From the NCBI RefSeq assembly GCF_017168145.1, contig NZ_JADQTL010000012.1, positions 62,001 through 126,000 of the forward strand: 64,000 nt of DNA, read 5' to 3'. How positions within the stretch are numbered: the stretch's first letter is position 1; each line of letters begins with the position of its first letter. The translations under genes and the position numbers were made by a program. Shown here in pieces: positions 20,147 to 28,805 of the stretch. Origin of the DNA: Anaerovorax sp. IOR16 (GTDB lineage Bacteria; Bacillota; Clostridia; Peptostreptococcales; Anaerovoracaceae). The notes under the pieces were generated by a model. It saw only the letters and a list, made by a program, of their open reading frames with translations, was not told the origin of the DNA and did not search any database.

Positions 20147-20170
20147 TTTTTGTCAAAAGGTATTGTCGAA
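20116..20170 (-). promoter_or_regulatory. spoIIG-type promoter with 22-bp spacer and Spo0A box
   Basis: On the minus strand TTGACA (plus 20151-20156) and TATAAT (plus 20123-20128) are separated by 22 bases, the abnormal spacing known for the Bacillus spoIIG promoter that is activated by phosphorylated Spo0A. A perfect 0A box (TGTCGAA on plus, 20164-20170) lies just upstream and a weaker one (TGTCAAA) overlaps the -35. Confidence 0.8.
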
Positions 20171-20187
20171 CCTTTCTTTATTCTTTC

Positions 20188-20544
20188 TTATTTTATTGCT
20201 TTTTTTGCAGTTTCAACTAATTGTGCAAAACCGTTTGGATCATAAATTGCCATTTCAGAAAGCATCTTACGATTGATTTCAAGGCCAGAAACCTTTAATC
20301 CGTTCATCAATTTGCTGTAGGAAATGTTGTTCATTCTAGCAGCTGCATTGATTCTAGCGATCCAAAGTCTTCTGTATTCTCTTTTCTTATTTTTTCTTCC
20401 CACATACGCAGAACGAAGGGATCTCATAACTGCTGGATTTGCTGCTCTAAAGATCTTGCTCTTTGCGCCATAAAAACCTTTTGCTAATTTTAATATCTTC
20501 TTATGTCTCTTTTTGGAATTCATTCCTCTTTTTACTCTTGCCAT
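20188..20544 (-). CDS. rplT: Ribosomal protein L20
   Basis: 50S subunit assembly protein, 118 residues. The N-terminus [20 protein letters not shown] and the basic [28 protein letters not shown] region, cited by its ends, are diagnostic. AGGAGG precedes ATG 20544. It is third in infC-rpmI-rplT. In Firmicutes L20 or IF3 feeds back on this operon through the leader. Confidence 0.98.
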   Translation of the reverse strand: MARVKRGMNSKKRHKKILKLAKGFYGAKSKIFRAANPAVMRSLRSAYVGRKNKKREYRRLWIARINAAARMNNISYSKLMNGLKVSGLEINRKMLSEMAIYDPNGFAQLVETAKKAIK

Positions 20545-20563
20545 TATTTCTTACCTCCTAATA

Positions 20564-20758
20564 TTACACGTTCAATACAGACTTAATTCTCTTGTGATCT
20601 GCACTTCCAAGTATCGTAGACTTTCTTAAACCTCTTTTTCTTTTCGTGCTTTTCTTTGTAAGAATATGGCTCTTATATGCCTTATGTCTTGCTACTTTAC
20701 CGGTACCAGTTACCTTGAATCGTTTCATTGCTCCTCTATGGGACTTCATCTTTGCCAT
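20564..20758 (-). CDS. rpmI: Ribosomal protein L35
   Basis: 50S protein of 64 residues, highly basic ([20 protein letters not shown] at the start, [16 protein letters not shown] centrally). AGGAGG lies upstream of ATG 20758. It sits between infC and rplT with 16- and 19-base gaps. Confidence 0.98.
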   Translation of the reverse strand: MAKMKSHRGAMKRFKVTGTGKVARHKAYKSHILTKKSTKRKRGLRKSTILGSADHKRIKSVLNV

Positions 20759-20774
20759 TTCAAAATTCCTCCTA

Positions 20775-21290
20775 TTATCTATCGGTTTTCGGTGCTAAAA
20801 TCATATACAAGCTTCTACCTTCAAATTCCGGCTTCTTTTCCTGCACACTAATCTCAGAAACAATTTCATAAAACTTTTCCATTACGCTCTGTCCAACGTT
20901 GGAATAACCCTTTTCTCTTCCCTTAAAACGTAAGCTTACCTTTACCTTATCTCCGTCTTTCAGGAACTTAGCAGCGTTGTTTGCTTTAACTGCCAGATCA
21001 TGTTCCTCAATAAAAGTACTTAAACGAATCTCCTTCACCTGAATAATTTTCTGTTTCTTCTTTGCTTCTTTTTCTTTCTTTTGAAGTTCGTATCTGTACT
21101 TTCCATAATCTAATATTTTACAAACCGGCGGTTTTGCATTAGGAGCAATGTTAACTAAGTCCAACTTAGCTTCATTGGCCTTATCCATAGCCTCTTGTAT
21201 ACTTACAACTCCCAATTGGGTTCCATCCGTATCGATTAGTCTTACTTCCTTTTCACGAATTTCTTCGTTAATCTGATTTTCCTTGCTAAT
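20775..21290 (-). CDS. infC: Translation initiation factor IF-3 (ATT start)
   Basis: Prevents premature 30S-50S joining and proofreads the start codon. The conserved N-terminus [19 protein letters not shown] lies upstream of the first in-frame ATG, so the true start is the ATT codon at 21288-21290, eight bases after AGGAGGT, giving 171 residues. An AUU start is the known device by which IF3 limits its own translation. The body shows [18 protein letters not shown] and the C-terminal domain [17 protein letters not shown]. It is followed by rpmI and rplT. Confidence 0.96.
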   Translation of the reverse strand: MSKENQINEEIREKEVRLIDTDGTQLGVVSIQEAMDKANEAKLDLVNIAPNAKPPVCKILDYGKYRYELQKKEKEAKKKQKIIQVKEIRLSTFIEEHDLAVKANNAAKFLKDGDKVKVSLRFKGREKGYSNVGQSVMEKFYEIVSEISVQEKKPEFEGRSLYMILAPKTDR

Positions 21291-21314
21291 TGCCTCGCAC
21301 CTCCTACTTAAATC

Positions 21315-21340
21315 AAAAAGCGGATAACTAAGTACCCGCT
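21315..21340 (-). promoter_or_regulatory. Leader terminator/attenuator of infC-rpmI-rplT
   Basis: In the 150-base leader, on the minus strand, AGCGG and CCGCT (with three further pairs inside) form a hairpin ending at plus 21319 followed by five T, just before the infC ribosome site. Upstream leader sequence holds further stems (CCTTA/TAAGG, AAATCA/TGATTT) that could serve as alternative folds. It fits the L20/IF3 leader class found before this operon in Firmicutes. Confidence 0.7.
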
Positions 21341-21450
21341 AAAACATACAAATCACCTATAAAACAAAAATGATTTTGTGATATTAACCTTAACAGCATA
21401 TACCGTAAGGTGAGAAGCGGAATACTTCTTCTTTATTACCTGCATCAATA

Positions 21451-21479
21451 ACAATATCATTTATACTCTTTAGTGTCAA
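21451..21479 (-). promoter_or_regulatory. Sigma-A promoter of infC operon
   Basis: TTGACA (plus 21474-21479) and TATTGT (plus 21451-21456) on the minus strand are 17 bases apart. The predicted transcript has a leader of about 150 bases before the ATT start. Confidence 0.75.
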
Positions 21480-21546
21480 TCATTTTATAGATAAATATAT
21501 TAAATTATTTTTGTTTTTTTCTCTTTATTATAAAAACTAGTTTTTT

Positions 21547-22665
21547 TTATAATAGCAATTGTACCAATAATACAATAAAAATTAATGCTGTAGGATATGT
21601 ACTGGCATAGCTTGCAACTACCATGTCTGTTTTACAAGTTGTAATTAAACTACCTAATGCCGGCGTGCTTGTCATTCCCCCACATATGCTCCCTAGTGAG
21701 ATTAAAATATTCAACTTAAAAATCTTATATGCAAGTAAAAATCCTATCAACATAGGGATTAGAGTAATCAGTGCACCCGCCAAAAACAGTGACACTCCAT
21801 ACTCCATTACCACCTGAAGAAATCCCGCTCCTGCTTGAGTGCCTGCACCTGCTAAAAAAAGAACCAATCCAAATTCTCTCATAACATCAAGCGTTGCCTT
21901 TGGTACTTCTATTGATTTATTTGCTATTTGTCTTATATTTCCTATGATAATTCCTAAAAAAAGAGGTCCACCCGACATTCCTAGGCTAATTGAGGTTTCT
22001 CCAATTAGAGGAATTTCTAAATTGCCAAATAGCGTACCCAAAAATACCGTGCATATAAAAATTAAAATACCTGTGGGCTCTAATGGTTCTAAAGATTGCC
22101 TTAATGCTTTTTCGGTATGATGATTCTTGCTATCCATATCTGCGATGAATTGAACCAACTCTTCTGACTCTTTTTCTACTGAAACATGCATAAAACGCGG
22201 TAAAAGTTGAACAAATAAAACAACTTCTAAAACACCAAACGGATATGCAATCCCATATCCTACAGAAATCATAGGATTATCCAAACAATTTAAAGCTGCT
22301 GCCAAACCCGGTGTGCTGGTTAATGCACCGGTTAACAATCCTACCATAAGGTTGCGAGGTATGTTAAAGAAAACCGATATGCACAAAGTTATTATACCAC
22401 CTGTTGCTATGATAATAACTCCTATTAAAAAATAAGCATATGCTTTTTGGCGAATGGTTTTAAAGAACAATGGTCCTGCAGTCAATCCAACGGAAGCTAC
22501 AAAAAATACTAAACCAAAATTTCGAATTAAAGTCGGAACCGCAAATCCAAAATGCCCAAAAAACAAAGCAACCAAAAGTACTGCTGAATTTCCCAATTTT
22601 ATGCCTTTAAATTTAATTTCACCAGCAAAATAACCTAAAGCTATAATTAAAAATACAATTTCCAC
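21547..22665 (-). CDS. AspT/YidE/YbjL-type (AAEx) transporter, short form
   Basis: Membrane transporter of 372 residues with two repeats of the AspT/YidE/YbjL domain: NFGLVFFVASVGLTAGP (first half) and EFGLVLFLAGAGTQAGAG (second half), each followed by a GALTSTPGLAAAL or GGMTSTPALGSL motif. The central RCK/TrkA-C domains found in many members are absent. Such proteins exchange aspartate/alanine or export organic acids and amino acids. GTG at 22665 has GGAGGAG upstream. It is the last gene of a four-gene operon with two amidohydrolase/peptidase genes, suggesting it moves one of their products. Confidence 0.8.
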   Translation of the reverse strand: MEIVFLIIALGYFAGEIKFKGIKLGNSAVLLVALFFGHFGFAVPTLIRNFGLVFFVASVGLTAGPLFFKTIRQKAYAYFLIGVIIIATGGIITLCISVFFNIPRNLMVGLLTGALTSTPGLAAALNCLDNPMISVGYGIAYPFGVLEVVLFVQLLPRFMHVSVEKESEELVQFIADMDSKNHHTEKALRQSLEPLEPTGILIFICTVFLGTLFGNLEIPLIGETSISLGMSGGPLFLGIIIGNIRQIANKSIEVPKATLDVMREFGLVLFLAGAGTQAGAGFLQVVMEYGVSLFLAGALITLIPMLIGFLLAYKIFKLNILISLGSICGGMTSTPALGSLITTCKTDMVVASYASTYPTALIFIVLLVQLLL

Positions 22666-22686
22666 ATTTCTCCTCCAAAACCATTA

Positions 22687-24054
22687 TTATTTTGATGTCT
22701 TCTTTAAATATTTACCGGTTTTATAGGATATAATTTCTCCATTTTTCACTGCCAGATTTCCGTTTACAATTACATGCTGTATACCAACGGGGGCTTTCTG
22801 TGGATGTTCAAAAGTAGCTTGATCCAGTATCGTATCTTTATTAAAAATAACAATATCTGCATCAAATCCTTCTGCTATCTGCCCTTTAGAATGGATTCCA
22901 ATTCGTTGTGCTGGCATCAGAGTCATTTTATTGATTGCATCAAAGAAATTTAATTTTTTATCCTCACGAGTATACTTGCCTAAAATCCGCGGAAAGGTCC
23001 CTGCGCCACGTGGATGACCCCTGTGATTTCGATATAATCCATCGCTTCCAACCATTATTAAAGGATGTTGCAATGCCATTACAATTTCGTCTTCATTCAT
23101 AACCATAGCTACGGCTATCATCTTTGGATATTCTTTTCTCGCTTTATAAAACAAATCCCTTGAACAGAGCATACCCTTATACGGTTCTTCTGTAAGCAGT
23201 ATGGAATCATAACTCTTTCCCCAAGCTTCAAAACAGCCTTCATCAAAAACTGCAGATCCAATTGCAGAACTAAAAGCGGCATAAGGATAGGCATCTGCCA
23301 TAACGTCCAATCCTTCTTCTCTAAATTCACTTAACATATTCAAAATCTTTTGCATATTCCCATATGCTGAAAGACTTGATATATGTGCAATCTGAAGAGG
23401 AATATCAACATTTCTAGAGATATCTACCATTTCCATTAATGATTCGGGAGCATTCATAGCATCTTTCCTGTAATGAAATGTCAAAAATAAATTATCTCTT
23501 CCTTGAATTTCTTTACATATTTCAATCGCCTCATTGGTATCTGTCCCCGGACAGTATTCCAATCCAAAACTTACACCAACCGCACCCTCTTCAACTGCTT
23601 CATAAAGTTGAATTCTCATCTGTTCAATTTGTTTCTTCGTAGATTTTGCATAAGGGTCTATATTACCCACTTGCTTTCTAAGGAAATTATTTCCTATGCA
23701 GCTCATATAATTGATTGGAGAGCCTACATGGTTCACAAATTTTTCGAGTTCCCGCGGATGCTGTCGATTATTTCCGCAATTTCCTGCAACCGCTGTAGTA
23801 ACACCCATAAGTGCCATTCTCTCTGAAATATCATACGTTCTTCCATGTGTTAATTCAAAATCCTCTTCATGCATATGGATATCAATAAATCCCGGAGAAA
23901 CGCACATACCCTGTGCGTTAATCTCCGTTTTAGCTAAAGTGCAAATCGTTCCTACTGATTGTATGATACCATCCTTGATCCCTACATCACCTTGTATAAA
24001 CTTTTTATTTTTTACATCTACAATAAAACCATTTCGAATGGCTAAATCTAACAT
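22687..24054 (-). CDS. D-aminoacylase/N-acyl-D-amino-acid deacylase-like amidohydrolase
   Basis: Metal-dependent amidohydrolase, 455 residues. Motifs: metal-binding PGFIDIHMHEEDFE (about residue 54), AVAGNCGNN (about 96), the carboxylate/Glu region VSFGLEYCPGTDT (about 156), IAHISSL (about 220) and GSDGLYRNHRGHPRGAG (about 340). This pattern fits the D-aminoacylase and related N-acyl-D-Glu/Asp deacylase group. The start at ATG 24054 (MLDLAIRNGFIVD) overlaps the end of the M20 gene. It lies in an operon with an M20 peptidase and two transporters, suggesting use of acylated or D-amino acids. Exact substrate unknown. Confidence 0.82.
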   Translation of the reverse strand: MLDLAIRNGFIVDVKNKKFIQGDVGIKDGIIQSVGTICTLAKTEINAQGMCVSPGFIDIHMHEEDFELTHGRTYDISERMALMGVTTAVAGNCGNNRQHPRELEKFVNHVGSPINYMSCIGNNFLRKQVGNIDPYAKSTKKQIEQMRIQLYEAVEEGAVGVSFGLEYCPGTDTNEAIEICKEIQGRDNLFLTFHYRKDAMNAPESLMEMVDISRNVDIPLQIAHISSLSAYGNMQKILNMLSEFREEGLDVMADAYPYAAFSSAIGSAVFDEGCFEAWGKSYDSILLTEEPYKGMLCSRDLFYKARKEYPKMIAVAMVMNEDEIVMALQHPLIMVGSDGLYRNHRGHPRGAGTFPRILGKYTREDKKLNFFDAINKMTLMPAQRIGIHSKGQIAEGFDADIVIFNKDTILDQATFEHPQKAPVGIQHVIVNGNLAVKNGEIISYKTGKYLKKTSK

Positions 24055-25256
24055 ACTTCCACCCCGCAAAATTCAATGGCAATCTGCGCATATAGGTTAA
24101 CAAAGTCAACTAGGTCTCTTAAAGGAATCCTTTCATCTTTCGTATGTGAATATTTTAAATCCCCAGGCCCTAAAACTAATGTAGGTATTCTTCCATATGT
24201 TGAAATAACTCCTGCATCGGTCCAGCCTCTTCTTCGTGCAATCTCTGGCTCTCTTTTCAAAAAATCTTGTAAAATTTTATAAGTACATTTTACAATTTCA
24301 GCATCCGGTTCTGCAATAAGCGGAGCATGATCAAAATAATTCATCCTGTTTTCATCCATACATATTAGTTCAGCCTTAAATTTTGGATCATCTGCAGCTA
24401 TTTCATCCAAAATATCTTGATATTCTTTTAATACAGACTCCACCGTTTCACCCGGTATGTATCGTCGATCAATTTTAATACTGCAATTATCAGCCACCGT
24501 ACTTGGTTGGCTACCTCCAACAATTGTGCCAAAATTCATAACGGAAGGTCCCATATATTCATTTTTTCTTGTTTCGAGAAGTGGCATTAATTTTTCTTCT
24601 ATCCTCTTTATCACAGTAGCTGCCTTGGAAATTGCATTTACTCCATTTTCAGGTATTCCTCCATGTGCTGCAACACCGTATATTTTTATTTCAATCCACT
24701 CTAATCCTCTATGCCCTAAAGCATAACCATAATTGGATGGTTCACCTACGATAGCACCATCAACTTTTATATCAGTTTCTAATAAATGTTTTATATAGTG
24801 CTCCGTACCGTCACTCTTTTCCTCTTCTCCAACAGCTGCAACAAAAACGATATCACCTTTTAATTTGATGCCGGATCTTTTAATTGCAAGCATCGCCGTT
24901 ATCATACATGATAACGCACCCTTCATATCGTTTCCGCCTCTGCCCCATAAAAATCCATCTTTTATATATGCTTCAAAAGGTGAAATACTCATATCATAAG
25001 GAGGAACTGTATCCGTATGACCATTTAATAGAAGCGTTCTGCCCCCACCATTCCCCTTTAATTTTACGATTACATTTCTTCTTTTTCCTTCTACTGTTTC
25101 CATCGTTGCATCCAGATCATTTTCTATGCAATAACGATAAATAAATTCAGCCACTTTGCTTTCTCTGTTTTCTACAAGACGATGACTTGGAATTCGAATC
25201 AATTCCTGTGTTAAAGAGATTACTTCATCATTTGTATAATAATCTTTAAAGTACAT
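24048..25256 (-). CDS. M20 family metallopeptidase (ArgE/DapE type)
   Basis: Zinc hydrolase of 402 residues of the acetylornithine deacetylase/succinyl-diaminopimelate desuccinylase group. Visible are the LLLNGHTDTVPPYD metal motif (about residue 75), GRGGNDMKGALSCMI (about 107), the catalytic VAAVGEEEKSDGTEH (about 145) and a GPGDLKYSHTKDERI C-terminal His motif. ATG 25256 is chosen because AAGGAGG lies just upstream. The stop is TAG, with another TAG two codons on. Substrate cannot be decided; the operon suggests a peptide or N-acyl amino acid. Confidence 0.85.
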   Translation of the reverse strand: MYFKDYYTNDEVISLTQELIRIPSHRLVENRESKVAEFIYRYCIENDLDATMETVEGKRRNVIVKLKGNGGGRTLLLNGHTDTVPPYDMSISPFEAYIKDGFLWGRGGNDMKGALSCMITAMLAIKRSGIKLKGDIVFVAAVGEEEKSDGTEHYIKHLLETDIKVDGAIVGEPSNYGYALGHRGLEWIEIKIYGVAAHGGIPENGVNAISKAATVIKRIEEKLMPLLETRKNEYMGPSVMNFGTIVGGSQPSTVADNCSIKIDRRYIPGETVESVLKEYQDILDEIAADDPKFKAELICMDENRMNYFDHAPLIAEPDAEIVKCTYKILQDFLKREPEIARRRGWTDAGVISTYGRIPTLVLGPGDLKYSHTKDERIPLRDLVDFVNLYAQIAIEFCGVEVC

Positions 25257-25270
25257 TTTCCATTTCCTCC

Positions 25271-26686
25271 TTAAAACGGACCATAATTCATTATTGTAGC
25301 AATTATCATAAAGGTAGCGCCAATAAAAAGCCAGATTCCAATAATTGGGGCTACATATTTCACCCATTTTTCATAAGGAATCTTTGCCATAGATAGATTA
25401 CCCATCAATGCAGCAGAAGTCGGAATGATAGAGTTGGTAAATCCGTCACCAAACTGGTAGCCAAGTACAGCAGTCTGACGTGTTAATCCTATAAAATCTG
25501 CAAGTGGTGCCATGATTGGCATTGTTGCAGCTGCCTGCCCTGAACCTGAAGGAATAAAGAAATTAATGATAACCTGAACCAGCATCATTGCCACAGCCGC
25601 GACTGTCTTAGGCAATCCTAAAATAATGTTTCCTAAAGCACTTACAATACTATCTATAATCATGCCATCCTGCATTACGATTAAGATACCTCTGGCAACA
25701 CCCACTACTAACGCTCCGAAAACAATTTCTTTTGCACCGATTACAAACTGCTTTGCCATTTCACTTGGATCTAATTTTCCTATAAGGCCCCCAAAGATAC
25801 CGATCATAAGGAAGATTGTACTTATCTCCATTAGATACCATCCTAGCTTGAAGATTCCATAAATCATTGCGCCAAGCCCAATAACAAAGGTTAACATTAC
25901 TAAAACATGATTTATCGTCATTGGTTTTATATTACTTAAATCAATGTTGCTGTCTTCTTCATCGATTTCCAATTGACGTACAATACTTATAGATGGATCT
26001 TCTTTTACCTTTTTGGCATATCGAAGAATGTATATAGATGTTACTGTAATCATTACAGCCCATACTATCAACCGCAGTCCAATTCCAGAAAACAAAGGAA
26101 GTTCTGCAATTCCTTGTGCAACTCCTACAGTAAAAGGGTTTAAGAAGCCAGAACTAAATCCACAGCATGCACCTAAGATAATCATTGATGATCCTACTAA
26201 GGCATCATAGCCCAGTGCTCTGGCTAATGCAATCCCAATTGGTATAAATACAATTGTTTCCTCCGCCATCCCAATGCTTCCCCCAAGTATGGAAAAGATC
26301 AGCACAAACATTGGAATAATTATTTTTTCTTTTCCCCGTAATGAAAGTGCAGCTTTACAAACACCTGCTTCTACCGCACCAGTTGCTGCGATTATTTGAA
26401 AAGAACCCCCTACAATAAATATAAGGAATATAATCTCTGCGGCTGCCTTCATACCGCTAGGTACGGAATAAAACACATCAAAAAAATTAACCGGGCTTTG
26501 TTCTACATAATGAAAACTAGCAGGATCTACTACACTTCTTCCTGTATTAATCTCTTCGACTCGTTCAAACTGACCAGCTGGAATAATATAAGTACATATT
26601 GCCATAATTACAATCATTAAAAATAAAATAACATATGTATGTGGGATTTTAAATTTTTTCTTCTTACTTAAATTCTGATTTGTCAT
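25271..26686 (-). CDS. YfcC family transporter
   Basis: Polytopic membrane protein of 471 residues with about eleven segments, matching the YfcC (DcuC-like) family: IPHTYVILFLMIVIMAICTYIIPAGQF, cited by its ends, near the N-terminus, GMAEETIVFIPIG (about 153) and FFIPSGSGQAAATMPIMAPL (about 375). GGAGGGG precedes ATG 26686. It heads the operon and is likely the importer for the substrate cleaved by the two downstream hydrolases. YfcC members are linked to dipeptides, acetate or basic amino acids; I cannot choose. Confidence 0.85.
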   Translation of the reverse strand: MTNQNLSKKKKFKIPHTYVILFLMIVIMAICTYIIPAGQFERVEEINTGRSVVDPASFHYVEQSPVNFFDVFYSVPSGMKAAAEIIFLIFIVGGSFQIIAATGAVEAGVCKAALSLRGKEKIIIPMFVLIFSILGGSIGMAEETIVFIPIGIALARALGYDALVGSSMIILGACCGFSSGFLNPFTVGVAQGIAELPLFSGIGLRLIVWAVMITVTSIYILRYAKKVKEDPSISIVRQLEIDEEDSNIDLSNIKPMTINHVLVMLTFVIGLGAMIYGIFKLGWYLMEISTIFLMIGIFGGLIGKLDPSEMAKQFVIGAKEIVFGALVVGVARGILIVMQDGMIIDSIVSALGNIILGLPKTVAAVAMMLVQVIINFFIPSGSGQAAATMPIMAPLADFIGLTRQTAVLGYQFGDGFTNSIIPTSAALMGNLSMAKIPYEKWVKYVAPIIGIWLFIGATFMIIATIMNYGPF

Positions 26687-26793
26687 TTTTCCCCTCCATC
26701 ATTGTAATTAACACGAAATGACTTTCCTTGTTTCCCTTTCTTTTTATTCTTCACCTCCTTAGTAAAAAAAAAGAAATATTAAATAGTTCTAAA

Positions 26794-26871
26794 TATAAAA
26801 AAACCTTTTACGGCAATAAAAATCAAGCGATTGGATACCCCTGCTTGATTTCTATAGTCTTCGTAAAAGGT
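26794..26871 (-). terminator. Large nested hairpin with T run downstream of the DUF3870 gene
   Basis: Outer stem ACCTTTTACG (26803-26812) with CGTAAAAGGT (26862-26871) and inner stem AATCAAGC (26821-26828) with GCTTGATT (26843-26850), followed on the minus strand by eight T. It can end DUF3870 transcription, but because it also lies 110 bases before yfcC it could act as an attenuator for that operon. Confidence 0.65.
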
Positions 26872-26914
26872 AGTTTTACAATTATAGAAATTAGGTCATT
26901 TTATTATTTTATCT

Positions 26915-27238
26915 TTACTCATTTTTTTCCATAATATCTAGAAACTTTTCTTTGCAATTTCTTAACGCATATGTCACTGGCTTTCTGGCAACTCCAAAAT
27001 AATTTTGCTTTAAAACCTTCTCAATTGATACAAAATCTAATAGATTCTTACCAATTAAGAGCCTTTTAATGTAATCTCGAGCCAGCTCAGTTGTTAGAGA
27101 ACAATCCACATTAATGATAACTCCACTATTACGTTCCACCTCTAAGCTAACTACGATATAACCGCCATATTGTTCAGCAGAGGTTGTTCCCGATTGAATA
27201 TGTGAATATCCTGTTATTAGTATATATTCTTTAAACAT
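26915..27238 (-). CDS. DUF3870 domain-containing protein
   Basis: Small protein of 107 residues resembling the DUF3870 family (ILITGYSHIQSGTTSAEQYG, then a YIVVSLEVERNSGVIINVDC stretch, NYFGVARKPVTYALRNC). Function unknown. Relatives often accompany amino-acid transporters and peptidases, which fits the YfcC operon downstream. The ribosome site (GGGATA) is weak. It is divergent from lexA. Confidence 0.8.
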   Translation of the reverse strand: MFKEYILITGYSHIQSGTTSAEQYGGYIVVSLEVERNSGVIINVDCSLTTELARDYIKRLLIGKNLLDFVSIEKVLKQNYFGVARKPVTYALRNCKEKFLDIMEKNE

Positions 27239-27365
27239 AATAAATATCCCATTCAGAATTATCTTAATATTTAGATTTTACCATTTCTGATGATATTTGC
27301 AAGTATATTTTGTTATATTAATTTATTTTTTTATACATTTACTTACTTTACTATTTACTAAAATT

Positions 27366-27404
27366 CGAACGCATGTTTACTTTTTGCTTGTATTATGCTA
27401 TTCT
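27366..27404 (+). promoter_or_regulatory. lexA promoter with SOS box
   Basis: CGAACGCATGTTTA (27366-27379) matches the Gram-positive LexA consensus CGAACRNRYGTTYC at all but the last base. It overlaps a -35 (TTTACT, 27376-27381), with a -10 (TATTCT, 27399-27404) 17 bases on. This fits autoregulation of lexA. Confidence 0.8.
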
Positions 27405-27444
27405 ATTTCTATAAATTTCTTAAAAACAATCAAAGGAGGCTAAA

Positions 27445-28128
27445 ATGGAACAACTAAAAGAACGTGAAAAGCAGATTCTATCCTATATGCAAAATGAAAT
27501 TAAAACAAAGGGATATCCGCCTACAGTTCGTGAAATGTGCCAGTTCTTAGGAATTAAATCCACCTCCACTGCACATAAAGATCTTGCTAATTTAGAAAAA
27601 AAAGGATATATCCGTAAAGATCCTTCAAAACCAAGAGCAATTGAAATACTTTATCAAAATGAAAAGGAAGATCAAATTTCTACCGATTCCCAGATACTAA
27701 ATAACGATATAGCTTCTACATTAAAACAACCTTCCGAACACTTAGATGTGTCAGAGATTCCAGTAATTGGCCGCATTGCTGCTGGTACTCCAATTTTAGC
27801 CGAAGAAAACATCGAAGATACGTTCCCCCTTCCTAATCGATATTTATCCAAAGGGAATAATTTCATGCTTACCGTTCATGGAGAAAGTATGATTGAAGCC
27901 GGTATTTTTGATGGGGACTATATTCTTGTAAAACAGCAAAATGTAGCAAACAATGGGGATATTGTCGTTGCAATGGTTGATGGATTTGAAAGTGAAGCAA
28001 CTGTAAAAACCTTTTATCGTGAAAAAGATCATATTCGATTGCAGCCGGAAAATCATACAATGAGTCCAATTTTAGTTAAGGATGTAAAAATACTTGGTTT
28101 GGTCAAAGGCGTATTTCGTTATTTATAA
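27445..28128 (+). CDS. lexA: LexA SOS repressor
   Basis: Self-cleaving repressor of the SOS response, 227 residues. The winged helix (TVREMCQFLGIKSTSTAHKD, about residues 26-45), the Ala-Gly cleavage site in IGRIAAGTPILAEE (about 110), the catalytic Ser in VHGESMIEAGI (about 148) and Lys in FESEATVKTFYRE (about 186) are all present. AAAGGAGG precedes ATG 27445. It is monocistronic and ends at a clear terminator. Confidence 0.97.
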   Translation: MEQLKEREKQILSYMQNEIKTKGYPPTVREMCQFLGIKSTSTAHKDLANLEKKGYIRKDPSKPRAIEILYQNEKEDQISTDSQILNNDIASTLKQPSEHLDVSEIPVIGRIAAGTPILAEENIEDTFPLPNRYLSKGNNFMLTVHGESMIEAGIFDGDYILVKQQNVANNGDIVVAMVDGFESEATVKTFYREKDHIRLQPENHTMSPILVKDVKILGLVKGVFRYL

Positions 28129-28144
28129 TTTTTATTTATAATAC

Positions 28145-28176
28145 AAAAGGAAGCTATCAAAGATGGCTTCCTTTTT
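28145..28176 (+). terminator. lexA terminator
   Basis: AAAAGGAAGC (28145-28154) pairs with GCTTCCTTTT (28166-28175), continuing into a T run. Confidence 0.85.
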
Positions 28177-28211
28177 ACATTCACAGTATTAACATTTATA
28201 TTGAAACCATT

Positions 28212-28805
28212 TTAAAATCCCATTACTATCTGAATCAAAAATGGTATGAAAATCGTTACAATAACACCACTTACAATTGCATAAATTGCAATGCGGTCAT
28301 TCGTTGCACTAACAATTGCGGGTAAACATGTATCCATAGCAGAAGATCCTGATAATGCGATGCATTCGATAAATCCGACTTTATCTGCAACCAAAGCCAC
28401 TAAAACGATTCCTCCTATTTCACGAAATACATTCGCCAAAAATGCTGTCGCACTTAAAGTTGCAGAGTATTCTGCAAGCATCATAGGGGCAAGTGAATAC
28501 CAGCCTAATCCTGCTGCAACACCAACGGTTTCCTGAATTGTCATAGGCAATAGCAAGCCAGATAATGCACCAAAAGTTAAAGTTCCTACTATAATAGCCA
28601 AAGGGAAGAGGAAGACCCGAAATCCTACTTTTCTAATTTCTTTCCAAATACTTTCTTGTCGACCGATATCCAATCCAACCAAAAACAAAATAACGCAAAG
28701 TCCACCCTTAATAAGATACTCACAAAAGAAAACCCAAGAATCAGGGACAAAAAAATACCCTGCCAAGATTCCTACACTTACCGACAGTATGATTGTTTTA
28801 CTCAT
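28212..28805 (-). CDS. lysO: LysO family lysine exporter, C-terminal subunit
   Basis: Membrane protein of 197 residues with about six segments, matching the C-terminal part of LysO (YbjE, DUF340): LIKGGLCVILFLVGLDIGRQ (about 32), GVAAGLGWYSLAPMMLAEY (about 95) and SGSSAMDTCLPAIV (about 152). It overlaps the preceding gene by eight bases. In enteric bacteria LysO is one protein; here it is split in two, as in many Clostridia. Likely exports lysine. It is of interest because pyrrolysine is made from lysine, but a link is inference. Confidence 0.82.
   Translation of the reverse strand: MSKTIILSVSVGILAGYFFVPDSWVFFCEYLIKGGLCVILFLVGLDIGRQESIWKEIRKVGFRVFLFPLAIIVGTLTFGALSGLLLPMTIQETVGVAAGLGWYSLAPMMLAEYSATLSATAFLANVFREIGGIVLVALVADKVGFIECIALSGSSAMDTCLPAIVSATNDRIAIYAIVSGVIVTIFIPFLIQIVMGF

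Noticed and set aside
26683-26754. 23-codon Lys-rich ORF starting GTG and overlapping the yfcC start by ATGA
   Set aside because: Its GTG is part of the AAGGAGG sequence itself, so no ribosome site can serve it. Probably an accidental frame.
28798-28805. Split LysO as an amber or frameshift-broken gene
   Set aside because: The first part ends in TAA and overlaps a proper ATG of the second. Two-subunit LysO is common in Clostridia.
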